Assembly: GCA_034927285.1 (NCBI GenBank)
Contig: JAYFQF010000017.1
Span: forward strand, 1 to 53,845
Length of the DNA stretch: 53,845 bases
DNA from: JAYFQF01 sp034927285
GTDB taxonomy: Bacteria > Bacillota > Peptococcia > DRI-13 > UBA5745
Reading direction: 5' to 3'
In this document: piece by piece, positions 24,174-33,052 of the stretch
Position numbering within the stretch: position 1 is the stretch's first letter
Layout of the letters: the number at the start of each line of letters is the position of its first letter
The notes under the pieces: model-generated
What the model was told of the DNA's origin: nothing
Databases searched by the model: none
What the model saw: only the letters and a program-made list of their open reading frames with translations
Program-made: the position numbers and the translations under genes

Positions 24174-25723
24174 GGAAAAAGAGGCAAATTGAAAAGGGCG
24201 GCGTAAAAAGTGCCGGACAGGGCCGTCCGGGAACCGGCGGCGAGGCCGGCTCCGTAACAGTTTTCTTCCTGATCTGCCTGGGCGCTGTTTTTCTGGTACT
24301 TTTTTTGGTATTAAACGGCACCCGTTATCTGCTGGCGGTCCAAAATACCGAGCAGGCTCTGGCTGCGGCCACCGCCTCCCTGCTTTCCCATTACGACCGG
24401 GAACTGATGCTGGAGATGGGCCTGTTTGCTCTGGAAGAAGACGCCGTGCCTCAGGATGTGGGCAAAGGCTACCTGGACGAAAACCTGAACCAGGGAAGTT
24501 TTTTTGGAGAGCCAAAATGCCGGAAGTTTTCCTGGCAACTGGCCGAAGCGGGGCGTCTTTCCCGGCCCAAAGAGCTGGGAAGACAGCTATCGGCCCGGCA
24601 AAGGACGGAAGGCTGGCTGAGCCTGGGGCGGCGGCTATTGCAGTTTGTGGGCACCGACGAGCTGCGCCGGGGTCTTGGCCTGCTGGAGGAACTGAAGTTG
24701 GAGGAGGGAGGCGAAGGAGATGATCCGGCGGTTTGGCCTGACGGGAAAGATTCCCCACCGGAGGGTGGAGAGATATCCCTTTGGCAGTTTTTATTGCCCT
24801 GGCCGCCGGAGGGATATCCGGGAAACCCGAGGCTGCCCGCCAATGCTTCCGGCCGGGAAGAAGAGAGCCGGGACAGTTTGGCCCTGGAGCCTTCCGGCTG
24901 GAGCATTCTGACGGAAGATTTAAGCGGGCTCAAAGAGCAGGGGCGGGGTATCGCCGCCTATGGCGGCGTTCTGGGAGAAGCGCTGATCAAAGGGCTTTTG
25001 CAGGTAAAAGAAAAGATTTTGCGGATCGAATATTATATGCAGCAGCTGGATTTCGCCACGGCGGCGCCCTTGTATGACCGCTTTTTCTGCAAAGCGGAGG
25101 TGGAATATCTGATTTGCGGCAGGCCCCGGGCCTGGGAAAACCTGCAGGAAATGGCAATGCGCCTGTTTTATATTCGGAGCCTTTTACAGATCACGCCCAG
25201 GCTGGTCTCCGGTCAGGTTACGGAGCCTCTGGCGGCCGCCCTGGCCATAAAAGAAGGCCTGAAAGAGGCTAAAGAAGATGTGGAGGAGCTTTTCAGCGGC
25301 CGGCGGATTTCAGCGATTCCCGGCCAGGCTCAGCCCACTATGTCCTATCAGGATTTCCTGAGAATCTTTCTTTTGATTCAGGACGGCGATGTTCAGCTTG
25401 TACGTCTGCAAAGCCTGCTGGGGGCAAACCTGGCTTTCTGGGCCGGCGGGCCGGTAGAAAACGACGCCGGGCCGGGAGCGGTTTTGCATAATTACGGTAC
25501 GGTGGTGGAGTTGGAGGTTCAGGTGGAAGCGAATCTCTGGCCTTTCGGCCGCTTCGGGATAAACCGCTCCGCCCGGGCCGGCTACGACCTTTCCCTTGTC
25601 CTGGAAAAGAAGCCAACGGAAGTGGAGTCGCCGGAAAAGGGGCCATCGGGAATGGAGGGCTCGAAAGAATATGCCGGCGGCCAGGGGGAGATGGCGGAAA
25701 AGGGGGATAACGGAAAAGGATGA
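24170..25723 (+). CDS. DUF5702-type pseudopilin-like protein of the Tad locus
   Basis: A 517-residue protein starting at ATG 24170 (GGAGGAAGG just before it), overlapping the TadE-like gene. A basic N-terminus precedes GSVTVFFLICLGAVFLVLFL and a single membrane helix. ALAAATASLLSHYDRELMLEMGLFALE then follows, the characteristic opening of DUF5702 proteins in clostridial Tad clusters. The large extracellular part (~400 residues) has no recognised catalytic motif; residues ~185-245 are acidic and low-complexity. The frame is open upstream to 23891 but overlaps two genes there. Its position between two TadE-like genes suggests a tip or minor pilus component. That role is inferred. Confidence 0.75.
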   Translation: MRKKRQIEKGGVKSAGQGRPGTGGEAGSVTVFFLICLGAVFLVLFLVLNGTRYLLAVQNTEQALAAATASLLSHYDRELMLEMGLFALEEDAVPQDVGKGYLDENLNQGSFFGEPKCRKFSWQLAEAGRLSRPKELGRQLSARQRTEGWLSLGRRLLQFVGTDELRRGLGLLEELKLEEGGEGDDPAVWPDGKDSPPEGGEISLWQFLLPWPPEGYPGNPRLPANASGREEESRDSLALEPSGWSILTEDLSGLKEQGRGIAAYGGVLGEALIKGLLQVKEKILRIEYYMQQLDFATAAPLYDRFFCKAEVEYLICGRPRAWENLQEMAMRLFYIRSLLQITPRLVSGQVTEPLAAALAIKEGLKEAKEDVEELFSGRRISAIPGQAQPTMSYQDFLRIFLLIQDGDVQLVRLQSLLGANLAFWAGGPVENDAGPGAVLHNYGTVVELEVQVEANLWPFGRFGINRSARAGYDLSLVLEKKPTEVESPEKGPSGMEGSKEYAGGQGEMAEKGDNGKG

Positions 25724-26439
25724 GGATACCGGGAGGCAGAGGGAGAGGTCAGGGCCTTTGCCGGACTGAAAAAGGCTCCCTGACCATAGAAAGCCTTTTG
25801 GTTTTGCCGGTCTGTTTACTTGCTCTGCTTCTGGTGCTGGGACTGATCCGGACGTCCCAGGCAGCTTTGGCCGCAGACCTGGCTCTGGATGAAACGGCGG
25901 CGCTTTTGGCAAAACAGGCTTATGTCATGGAGCAGATGCTGCAGCCGGCGGAAGAAAGCCAGGGAGCGGGGCCCCGGCAGACTCTGGTTATGCTGACGGC
26001 GCAAAAGGCTTTTGAACAGGCTCTGCGGGAAAAACAAGGGATCTTGCAAAGCTTTGACGGGGAGCGGCTCCGGGGAATAGCCAGTCTGGAAGTCCGGCTG
26101 GATTTTGCCGCGGGAAAACTGGAACTGACCTTGAGCTTCCCTCCGGCCGGGCTGGGCGGTTATCTTGCTTTGCTGCCCCGGCATTGGCTTTTGCGTTTTC
26201 AACGTTCCCGCCTCCTTTGGCTGACGGGGCGGAACCTCCTGCCGGACCGGGGACTGGAGAAATCCTTTGCCGGGATAAAAAAAGGCCCCGTCGTGTATAT
26301 CACACGCTGGGGTGTCTGCTATCATCAGAAGGAATGCCGCTATTTGGCCAAAAGCAGCATTCCGGCGGACTTAAGCCGCTTGTCCAAGGCTTACCGGGCC
26401 TGCAGTATCTGCCGGCCGCCCGGCCGCCAGGGGGCTTAA
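25720..26439 (+). CDS. TadE-like pilin with C-terminal Cys/His (possible zinc) domain
   Basis: A 239-residue protein overlapping the previous stop by 4 nt. CRTEKGSLTIESLLVLPVCL is a prepilin motif (mature SLTIE, Glu at +5) and membrane helix. A ~130-residue helical/beta region follows. The last ~45 residues contain VYITRWGVCYHQKECRYLAK and, ~20 residues on, ACSIC. The C-Y-H...C...C-x2-C spacing recalls the small Ada/nuclease-linked metal-binding module found on some exported clostridial proteins. It could bind zinc or form disulfides outside the cell. Its 3' end overlaps the convergent corA-like gene by 4 nt, so no terminator fits between them. It is the last gene of the Tad operon. Confidence 0.75.
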   Translation: MRIPGGRGRGQGLCRTEKGSLTIESLLVLPVCLLALLLVLGLIRTSQAALAADLALDETAALLAKQAYVMEQMLQPAEESQGAGPRQTLVMLTAQKAFEQALREKQGILQSFDGERLRGIASLEVRLDFAAGKLELTLSFPPAGLGGYLALLPRHWLLRFQRSRLLWLTGRNLLPDRGLEKSFAGIKKGPVVYITRWGVCYHQKECRYLAKSSIPADLSRLSKAYRACSICRPPGRQGA

Positions 26440-27368
26440 AACATATCCTTGCGGTAAAGCCACCACACCGCAAGCCCGGAAAGGATCAGGGAAAAGATCA
26501 AAATGGAAAGATAGCCGTGAGGATAGGGCTGGCTTACCATAGGCAGCCCTACATTCATGCCGAAAAAGCTGAATACCATAGTGGGCAGCGCCATAATAAT
26601 GGTAATGGCGGTCAAAAACTTCATAACGCTGTTTAAGTTGTTTGAAATCAGGGAAGCCGAGGATTCCATTGTGCCGGTCAGGATGTTGGAATAGATCCCG
26701 GCCATTTCCAGGGCCTGCTTATTTTCAGTGATGACGTCTTCCAAAAGGTCTTCGTCTTCTTCGTATTTTTTCAGGGAACGGGTACGCAAAAGCCGCTCCA
26801 GCACGGCCTGATTTGAGCGCAGGGAGGTAGAAAGGTAAACCAGGCTCTTGCTGTAGTTCATCAGGCGGATCAGCTCCTGATTCCGCATGGTTTTATGCAG
26901 CTGCCGTTCAATCTCGGTGGTTTTACGGTCGATCTCCCGCAGGTGGCGCAGATAAATCAGAGCGTTTTTGTAAAGGATAAGAAAGAGAAAACGGGTGCGC
27001 TTTGCCGTAGACAGGCCCTTGATCCGGCCGTGGGAAAAGTCGTCCAAAAGGCCGGTATCCTTGAGGCAGACCGTCAGTACGTAATCCGGCAATAGAATAA
27101 TGCCCATAGGCATGGTATCATAAGTGGAAGTGGCGTAATCGTAATTGGGAATGTCGATGATGGTCATGATCTGGTCATCTTCGATCTCCATTCTGGGCCG
27201 CTCTTCGTCGTCCAGAGGATAGCGAAGAAAATCATAGAGTACACCGGTTTCTCTGGAGATGAGCTGAAGTTCTTCTTCCGAAGGAGCCACCAGGTTTATC
27301 CAGGTGTTTTTGTCGATATAGCTGGATTGGCACATATGAGCATCCTTCGAGCGGCAGATCGTGAACAT
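26436..27368 (-). CDS. CorA-like magnesium/divalent cation transporter
   Basis: A 310-residue CorA-family channel. The family signature GMN is present in SFFGMNVGLP between two C-terminal membrane helices (MKFLTAITIIMALPTMVFSF and SILIFSLILSGLAVWWLY). The N-terminal ~240 residues are the cytoplasmic alpha/beta funnel with long helices (LRSNQAVLERLLRTRSLKKY, EDVITENKQALEMAGIYSNI). The acidic/basic tail YRKDMF is short. Start ATG 27368 follows AAAGGAGG. It is likely a single-gene unit, convergent with the Tad operon. Magnesium is the commonest substrate; related proteins move Co or Ni. Confidence 0.93.
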   Translation of the reverse strand: MFTICRSKDAHMCQSSYIDKNTWINLVAPSEEELQLISRETGVLYDFLRYPLDDEERPRMEIEDDQIMTIIDIPNYDYATSTYDTMPMGIILLPDYVLTVCLKDTGLLDDFSHGRIKGLSTAKRTRFLFLILYKNALIYLRHLREIDRKTTEIERQLHKTMRNQELIRLMNYSKSLVYLSTSLRSNQAVLERLLRTRSLKKYEEDEDLLEDVITENKQALEMAGIYSNILTGTMESSASLISNNLNSVMKFLTAITIIMALPTMVFSFFGMNVGLPMVSQPYPHGYLSILIFSLILSGLAVWWLYRKDMF

Positions 27369-27564
27369 GGCACACCTCCTTTGCTTGTCCGGGAGAGCGT
27401 CTCTTTTTTCCGCCGCTCCGCTAAAGCCTCAGACCCTATTATATTCCTTTAGCTCCGGCGAGGAAAGTAAAAATTAGCGCCGGCATAAGAAAAAGATTAT
27501 TTTCCCGGATAAAGAAAAATTTAACTATAAATAAGGACAAAATGTAATTAATCTGTTAATATTA

Positions 27565-27578
27565 TATAATGTATACAT
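27565..27578 (+). promoter_or_regulatory. -10 box and GntR-type palindrome at the regulator's own gene
   Basis: TATAAT (27565-27570) overlaps the perfect palindrome ATGTATACAT (27569-27578). The core TGTATACA recurs at 36410-36417. FCD-type GntR regulators bind short symmetric sites like this, so autorepression is likely. No good -35 box is visible. Confidence 0.55.
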
Positions 27579-27642
27579 GAATGCTATCCGGCAGATCCCG
27601 GATGATGAGATAGTTCAGCATAGTTTTCGAGGAGGCATGATG

Positions 27643-28332
27643 ATGACAGAGAGCAAACAAAGACCTAAGCTGGTGATCGACTTCAGCAGCACAAAGCCCC
27701 TGGGGGAAGTGGTGTATGAGGCTTTGCGGCAGGCCATCAGTGAAAACCAATTCAAACCCGGTGAAAGGCTGATGGAAACCGAGCTGGCCGATGAGATGGC
27801 GGTAAGCCGCACACCGGTAAGGGAGGCTGTGCGCAAGCTGGAGTCTGAAGGCTACGTTGTGATGATTCCCCGAAAAGGGACCTATGTGGCTTCCCTTTCC
27901 ATTCAGGACGTAAACGACGTGTTCGAAATCCGTTCCGCCCTGGAGGGGATGGCGGCGTATTATGCCGCTATCCGGGCCTCCGAAGAGGAAATTCAGCAGG
28001 TGAAGGATTTTGTGGAAACCGGGGCCCGGCTTTGGGAAAGCAGCGACTTGGCCAGGACCGTGGCGGAGGATATCCAGTTTCACTCCATGCTTTACCGGAT
28101 ATCCAAAAATAAACGGGTGGAGCTGCTGATCAACGATCTGCGGGTTCAGACTCAGCGCCTGCGTTCCAGAACTCTGGCCACCCCGGGCCGTTTGAAGTTT
28201 GCCCTGGACGAGCACAGAAAGATCGTGGCGGCTATCGAGGCCAGAGATCCTAAAGCCGCCCGGGACGCCGCCTACAGCCATGTGGACCAGTCCAAGGAGG
28301 TTATGCTGAGCCTCTTGCGGTATCAGGCCTAA
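27643..28332 (+). CDS. GntR family transcriptional regulator, FCD subfamily
   Basis: An approximately 229-residue repressor. The N-terminal winged helix includes FKPGERLMETELADEMAVSR and TPVREAVRKLESEGYVVMIP, the classic GntR recognition helix. The C-terminal all-helical FCD ligand domain (residues ~80-225) has EIRSALEGMAAYYAA, a D-x3-H pair (DIQFHSMLY) and further His near the end (DEHRKIVAAIE, YSHVDQS), which usually bind a metal and a carboxylate ligand. Three consecutive ATGs (27637, 27640, 27643) follow AGGAGG; the third has the best spacing (7). The frame is open to 27577 but that start lies inside the operator. Neighbours are a FAD-dependent lipoprotein and, 8 kb on, a TRAP-TAXI operon with a matching palindrome. 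Confidence 0.92.
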   Translation: MTESKQRPKLVIDFSSTKPLGEVVYEALRQAISENQFKPGERLMETELADEMAVSRTPVREAVRKLESEGYVVMIPRKGTYVASLSIQDVNDVFEIRSALEGMAAYYAAIRASEEEIQQVKDFVETGARLWESSDLARTVAEDIQFHSMLYRISKNKRVELLINDLRVQTQRLRSRTLATPGRLKFALDEHRKIVAAIEARDPKAARDAAYSHVDQSKEVMLSLLRYQA

Positions 28333-28356
28333 GCACCGCAAAAAATGTTTTCACTT

Positions 28357-28387
28357 GCAGACCGGGTAATTTTCCGGCCTGCTTTTT
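28357..28387 (+). terminator. Intrinsic terminator after the GntR gene
   Basis: GCAGACCGG (28357-28365) pairs with CCGGCCTGC (28374-28382) with one mismatch, followed by TTTTT. Confidence 0.6.
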
Positions 28388-28575
28388 CTGATGAGGATGC
28401 CTGGCCGCCGGGAAGAAGATTTTGTCGCTTTTTTGGCAGGTAATGCCGTTTTACCGGGATGTCATAAATATTTAAGAAATTATTTATAGATTATACCCTG
28501 TTCAACTGATAATATAGTTAATGTGAGTCCCAGGCCCTCCGGCCTGGCAGACCGATGATTCAAGGAGTATGACCC

Positions 28576-30507
28576 ATGACCCTGAATTTTATAAAATACG
28601 CCGCTGATAACGGCGGAAGAAGGAAGTCCCTGAAGGTTCTTGCTTTTGTCCTGAGCCTTCTCCTTTTATGCCCCGCTTTTGGAGGCTGCGGTTTTTCCGC
28701 CGCTTCCCGGGAGCCGGTTTCCCCGCCGGTGATAGACGGGGAGGAAGGCTATCACGTGATCGTGGCGGGAGGCGAGCCGGAGGGAGTGGCCGCGGCCCTT
28801 TCCGCTGCCAGAAACGGCATGAGGACCCTTTTGGTGGAAGAGGGCGACGCACTGGGAGGATTGATGACCCTGGGCATGCTGAACTTCCTGGATATGAATC
28901 ACGGACCCAAGGGGGAACTCCTGACCAGGGGGATCTTTCAGGAATTTTATCAAGATATGGGAAATGCCTTTGATGTGGAAGAGGCTAAAGCCTGGTTTTT
29001 GGAGAAGTGCCAGGCTGAGCCCAATCTCACGGTCCTTCTGAATACGCAGATCCTGGGACCGGTAATGGAAGGCAGCAGCATTTCCGGCCTTAAAGTTAAA
29101 GAAGCCGGCGCCGAAGGCGGGACCGAAGAAAAGATTTACCGCAGCCTGACGGTGATCGACGCCACGGTGGATGCGGATGTGGCCGCTGCCGCCGGCGTTC
29201 CTTACACCGTGGGCGGCGAGGACTACGGCCAGGCGGATACGCTCCAGGGAGTGACCCTGGTTTTTGAGGTTTCCGGCCTGGATTGGAAGACGGTGGCGGA
29301 CTATCTGAAAAACGACGAAAATCCCGGGACCGGCGCGGATTCCGTCTCGGCCTGGGGATACGGCAAAGAAGCCCTGAGCTATGCCTCCGTTGATGGAAAC
29401 ATGCGTTTTCGCGGGCCGAATATCGCCCGTCAGAAAAACGGCAATGTCCTTTTGAACGCCCTGCTGATCTTTGGGGTGGACGCCCTGAACGAGGAATCCA
29501 AGACGGAAGGGATTGCCCGGGGAGAGGCGGAAATTCCTTATCTGATCCAGTTTATGCGGGAAAATTTCGTGGGCTTTGAAAAGGTGGAGTATGTGTCGCA
29601 TGCCCCCAGGCTTTATGTGCGGGAGACCCGGCACATCGAAGGAGAATACCGCCTGACCATCACGGATGTTTTGGAAAACCGGGACCATTGGGACCGCATC
29701 GGCCACGGCAGCTATCCTGTGGACGTCCAGGCCACGGCTCCGGATAATTACGGAAATGTCATCGGGGTGCCGGATATTTACAGTATCCCCTTCCGCTGCC
29801 TGGTGCCTCAGAAGGTGGATCAGCTTTTGGTAGCCGGGCGCAGCGCTTCCTATGATTCCTTGCCCCACGGCAGCGCCAGGGTGATTCCCGTGGGCATGGT
29901 CACCGGTGAAGCCTGCGGCGTGGCCGCAGCCTGGTCGGTAAATCAGGAGGAGACCTTCCGGGAGATGACAAAGAGTGAGGAAGCCATCCGCTGGGTGCAG
30001 GATACCCTGAAAAAGCAAGGGGCGTATCTGGTGGAATATGATCCGCCCCGCATGGCGGTGATGGACCACTGGGCCTATCCCGGGGTAGTGGTGATGCGGG
30101 AGCTTTGCATGACCGAGGGCGGATATGGTAACGATTACCGCCTGGATGAGGAAGTGGCCAACCGTTGGGCTTTGCAAAATAAGCTGAACCGGATGATGGA
30201 GCTGATAAACCGCCGGACCCAAGGGGCGGTACCGGCCGTACAGGTGAGCGTCGGCCATGATGAGATCGCGGTAGGCGATATTTATCTGGCGGCGGCTCAG
30301 GCCTGGGCAGGCAGTGAGAGTAAGCCGGGCGATGAGAGCGGACCCGGACCTGCCGATGTAAAAGCCGCGGAAAAGCTGCTGACGGATCAGGGCGTGCTGA
30401 CGGAAACGATCCGCCGGCATTGTCCGGATACGGCCGCCCGGGCCACTTATGGCCAGCTGTTAAGCATATTGGGCTCTCTTTATGAGAAAATCATGGAGAC
30501 CAGATGA
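28576..30507 (+). CDS. FAD-dependent oxidoreductase, predicted lipoprotein
   Basis: A 643-residue protein of the FAD_oxidored (PF12831) type. The N-terminus is a lipoprotein signal: basic RRKSLKV, hydrophobic AFVLSLLLLCPAF, then GGC as lipobox. At ~residue 60 comes the FAD-binding Rossmann turn VIVAGGEPEGVAAALSAARNG, in which the usual GxGxxG reads GGEPEG. Further family blocks are LLVEEGDALGGLMTLGMLN and, near the C-terminal half, LVAGRSASYDSLPHGSARV with CGVAAAWSV. The start follows AAGGAG at 8 nt. An exported FAD enzyme implies cofactor loading or export outside the cell. Substrate is unknown. threonine synthase follows after 29 nt, so the two may be co-transcribed. Confidence 0.85.
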   Translation: MTLNFIKYAADNGGRRKSLKVLAFVLSLLLLCPAFGGCGFSAASREPVSPPVIDGEEGYHVIVAGGEPEGVAAALSAARNGMRTLLVEEGDALGGLMTLGMLNFLDMNHGPKGELLTRGIFQEFYQDMGNAFDVEEAKAWFLEKCQAEPNLTVLLNTQILGPVMEGSSISGLKVKEAGAEGGTEEKIYRSLTVIDATVDADVAAAAGVPYTVGGEDYGQADTLQGVTLVFEVSGLDWKTVADYLKNDENPGTGADSVSAWGYGKEALSYASVDGNMRFRGPNIARQKNGNVLLNALLIFGVDALNEESKTEGIARGEAEIPYLIQFMRENFVGFEKVEYVSHAPRLYVRETRHIEGEYRLTITDVLENRDHWDRIGHGSYPVDVQATAPDNYGNVIGVPDIYSIPFRCLVPQKVDQLLVAGRSASYDSLPHGSARVIPVGMVTGEACGVAAAWSVNQEETFREMTKSEEAIRWVQDTLKKQGAYLVEYDPPRMAVMDHWAYPGVVVMRELCMTEGGYGNDYRLDEEVANRWALQNKLNRMMELINRRTQGAVPAVQVSVGHDEIAVGDIYLAAAQAWAGSESKPGDESGPGPADVKAAEKLLTDQGVLTETIRRHCPDTAARATYGQLLSILGSLYEKIMETR

Positions 30508-30536
30508 TTATGGAGATCAGATAAGGAGCGGAAAAG

Positions 30537-32042
30537 ATGTATATCAGTACAAGAGGAAATTGCCGGCCCGTATCCGCAGCCAAAGCGATATATCTGGGTA
30601 TGGTTCCTCAGGGGGGACTGTTTGTCCCGGAGGAGATCCCCAAGCTGAGCCTGGAGAATATCGGACGGATGGAGGAACTGGATTATCCTTCCCTGGCTGC
30701 GGAGATTCTGGGCCTTTACCTGGAGGATTACAGCTTCCAGGAGATCCGGGAATGCACTGCCAAGGCCTATGGCGATAACTTTTTTCATGAGGATATCGCG
30801 CCGGTGACTCTCCTGGAAGACAAGGCCGCCATTTTGGAACTGTGGCACGGGCCCACGGCAGCCTTCAAGGATATGGCCCTGCAGGTTATGCCCCATCTTT
30901 TGTCGGAAGCCATCGCCAAGGAAGGCCGTGGCGAGGAGGTGCTGATTTTGGTGGCCACCTCCGGCGATACCGGAAAAGCGGCCCTGGAAGGATTTAAAAA
31001 TGTGCCGGGCATCAGGATCGCCGTCTTTTATCCTGATCAGGGGGTCAGCAAAGTTCAGGAATTGCAGATGAACACCACAGACGGCGATAATACTTATGTG
31101 GTGGCCGTGGAAGGAAACTTCGACGATTGCCAAAGCGGCGTAAAGAAGATTTTCGGCGACCCGGAGCTGAATCGGATTCTGGCGGAAAAAAAACTGCAGC
31201 TCAGTTCCGCCAACTCCATTAACTGGGGCAGGCTTTGCCCGCAGATCGCCTACTACTTTTACTCTTACCTGTCCCTGACCCAGGCCGGCTGTCTGAAGCT
31301 GGGGGAAAAGATAAATGTAGTTGTGCCCACCGGAAACTTTGGAAATATCCTGGCCGCCTGGTATGCGAAAGAAATGGGGCTGCCCATCGGCAGGCTGATT
31401 TGCGCTTCCAATGAAAATAAAGTCCTCAGCGACTTTTTTCATTCCGGGGTATATGACCGCCGCCGGGAGTTCCATAAAACCAGCAGCCCTTCCATGGATA
31501 TTCTGATCTCCTCGAATCTGGAGCGCTTCCTCTTTGAGATCAGCGGTCACGACAGTGCCCTGACATCGGGGCTGATGCAGGACTTGCAGGAAGAAGGCGT
31601 CTTTTCCGTAAGCCCTGCCCTGCTGAAGAAACTGCAGTCCGTCCTCTGGGCCGGCTGGGCTGATGAAAAGGCCGGGAGCAAAGCCTTAAAGCAAACTTTT
31701 GACCGCTATCATTACCTGGTGGATACCCATACCGCCGTGGCCCTGGCGGTTTACGACCAGTACCGGCAGGAGACAAAAGACGATGCCCTGACCATTATCG
31801 ACGCCACTGCCAGCCCCTTTAAGTTTGCCAAAAATGTAATGGAAGCCCTGGGCGAAGAAAAGGCGCCGGAAGATCTGGATGAGCTCCTGACCCTGGAAGC
31901 CCTGAGCGCCTATACGGGCCTGCCGGTGCACCCGGCCTTGAAGGATCTTGACAAACGGCCGGTACGCCATAATAAAGTGATCAAAAAAGAAGAGATGGAA
32001 AATTTCGTTAGGGCTTTGGCCGGCGGAACTTTTTTTCAATGA
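30537..32042 (+). CDS. thrC: Threonine synthase
   Basis: A 501-residue PLP enzyme converting O-phosphohomoserine to threonine, the last step of threonine synthesis. The N-terminal YISTRGNCRPVSAAKAIYLG and GGLFVPEEIP, and the PLP-lysine block GPTAAFKDMALQ, mark the longer (yeast/E. coli-type) class of threonine synthases. VATSGDTGKAALEGF is the phosphate-binding loop; VPTGNFGNILAAWYAKEMG and the SxNSINWGR segment (SSANSINWGR) are conserved. Start ATG follows AAGGAGCGG. No other threonine genes (hom, thrB) are in the window, so the gene is detached from its pathway. An ABC transporter operon follows after ~65 nt. Confidence 0.96.
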   Translation: MYISTRGNCRPVSAAKAIYLGMVPQGGLFVPEEIPKLSLENIGRMEELDYPSLAAEILGLYLEDYSFQEIRECTAKAYGDNFFHEDIAPVTLLEDKAAILELWHGPTAAFKDMALQVMPHLLSEAIAKEGRGEEVLILVATSGDTGKAALEGFKNVPGIRIAVFYPDQGVSKVQELQMNTTDGDNTYVVAVEGNFDDCQSGVKKIFGDPELNRILAEKKLQLSSANSINWGRLCPQIAYYFYSYLSLTQAGCLKLGEKINVVVPTGNFGNILAAWYAKEMGLPIGRLICASNENKVLSDFFHSGVYDRRREFHKTSSPSMDILISSNLERFLFEISGHDSALTSGLMQDLQEEGVFSVSPALLKKLQSVLWAGWADEKAGSKALKQTFDRYHYLVDTHTAVALAVYDQYRQETKDDALTIIDATASPFKFAKNVMEALGEEKAPEDLDELLTLEALSAYTGLPVHPALKDLDKRPVRHNKVIKKEEMENFVRALAGGTFFQ

Positions 32043-32108
32043 CCAACGTCCATATAGATAGAGTACATAACGATTGAGAATGAGATTCCGGACAAGGGAG
32101 GTTTGGCA

Positions 32109-32951
32109 TTGGCACCATTAATACAGATAAAAGGCCTGACGAAAAAGTACCGCCTGGGCCGGGAGGTGATCACCGCTGTAAACAGCGTCAGCGTGGATAT
32201 CGAAGCCGGCGAGTTTGTGATCATCCTGGGCCCTTCGGGAAGCGGTAAAACCACTTTCCTGCATTTGGTGGCGGGGCTGGAAAAGCCTACCAAGGGCGAT
32301 ATTTACGTCAAAGGTCTTTGCATAAATAAGATTAAAGAACAGGATATGGCCCTTTACCGCCGCAGATATATGGCTTTTATTTTTCAGTCTTATAATCTGA
32401 TCCCCACCCTGACCTCCACGGAAAACGTGGCGATGCCGCTGATGTTTGACGGGGTGACCAGGACCAAGCGGGAAAAGCGGGCCAGGGAGCTTCTGACCCA
32501 GATCGGCTTGGGGAAAAGGCTGAAAAACAAACCCACGGAGATGTCGGGCGGCCAGCAGCAGCGGGTCAGTATCGCCAGGGCGCTGATCAACGATCCCAAG
32601 ATCATCTACGCCGACGAACCCACCGGCAACCTGGATACCAGGACCACCAAAGAGATCATGGAGATCCTGTCCGCTCGGGTGCGGGAGCGGGGGGCCACCC
32701 TGGTGATGGTCACCCATAACGAAGAGCTGATGGATTACGCCGACCGGATCATTTTTATGCGGGACGGCAGGATCCACCGGATCACCGACCGGCGTACGGG
32801 ACAGGAGCAGGAATTTACTTATGCCGACGAAGGGGAGATCGACGAGTTTGCCGCCGCCCTGGAGGAAAAAGAAAAAAGCGAAAAAGAAAAAGCCGCGGCG
32901 TCAGTCGGGGAAAAGGAGGCGGTTTCCGCCGCTTCCGGAAGCAACGCCTGA
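32109..32951 (+). CDS. ABC transporter ATP-binding protein, MacB/LolD family
   Basis: An approximately 280-residue ATPase. Walker A is GPSGSGKTT, the Q-loop is FQSYNLIPTLT, the signature MSGGQQQRVSIARAL and Walker B IIYADEPTGNLD, with the switch His in VMVTHNEEL. A ~55-residue highly charged Glu/Lys/Ala tail (EEKEKSEKEKAAAS) is unusual for the family. TTG at 32109 lies 7 nt after GGGAGG; the in-frame TTG at 32103 is too close to it. The ATPase forms one operon with an exported CARDB-like protein and a FtsX-type permease. This looks like a mechanotransmission (MacB-like) ABC system, which moves or signals with substrates outside the membrane. Confidence 0.93.
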   Translation: MAPLIQIKGLTKKYRLGREVITAVNSVSVDIEAGEFVIILGPSGSGKTTFLHLVAGLEKPTKGDIYVKGLCINKIKEQDMALYRRRYMAFIFQSYNLIPTLTSTENVAMPLMFDGVTRTKREKRARELLTQIGLGKRLKNKPTEMSGGQQQRVSIARALINDPKIIYADEPTGNLDTRTTKEIMEILSARVRERGATLVMVTHNEELMDYADRIIFMRDGRIHRITDRRTGQEQEFTYADEGEIDEFAAALEEKEKSEKEKAAASVGEKEAVSAASGSNA

Positions 32952-33052
32952 GGATGCCTTTTCCGGCGCCGTAAGGGCTACGAATAGAAAACCGAAAATA
33001 ACGCCCCAAGATATTCCGCCCAAGCGGGAACGAAAGGGAGAAGGAGCAAAAG

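Noticed and set aside
28666..30420. 584-codon ORF on the minus strand opposite the FAD oxidoreductase
   Set aside because: A shadow of GC-rich codons; no start signals or domains, while the + strand protein has clear family motifs.
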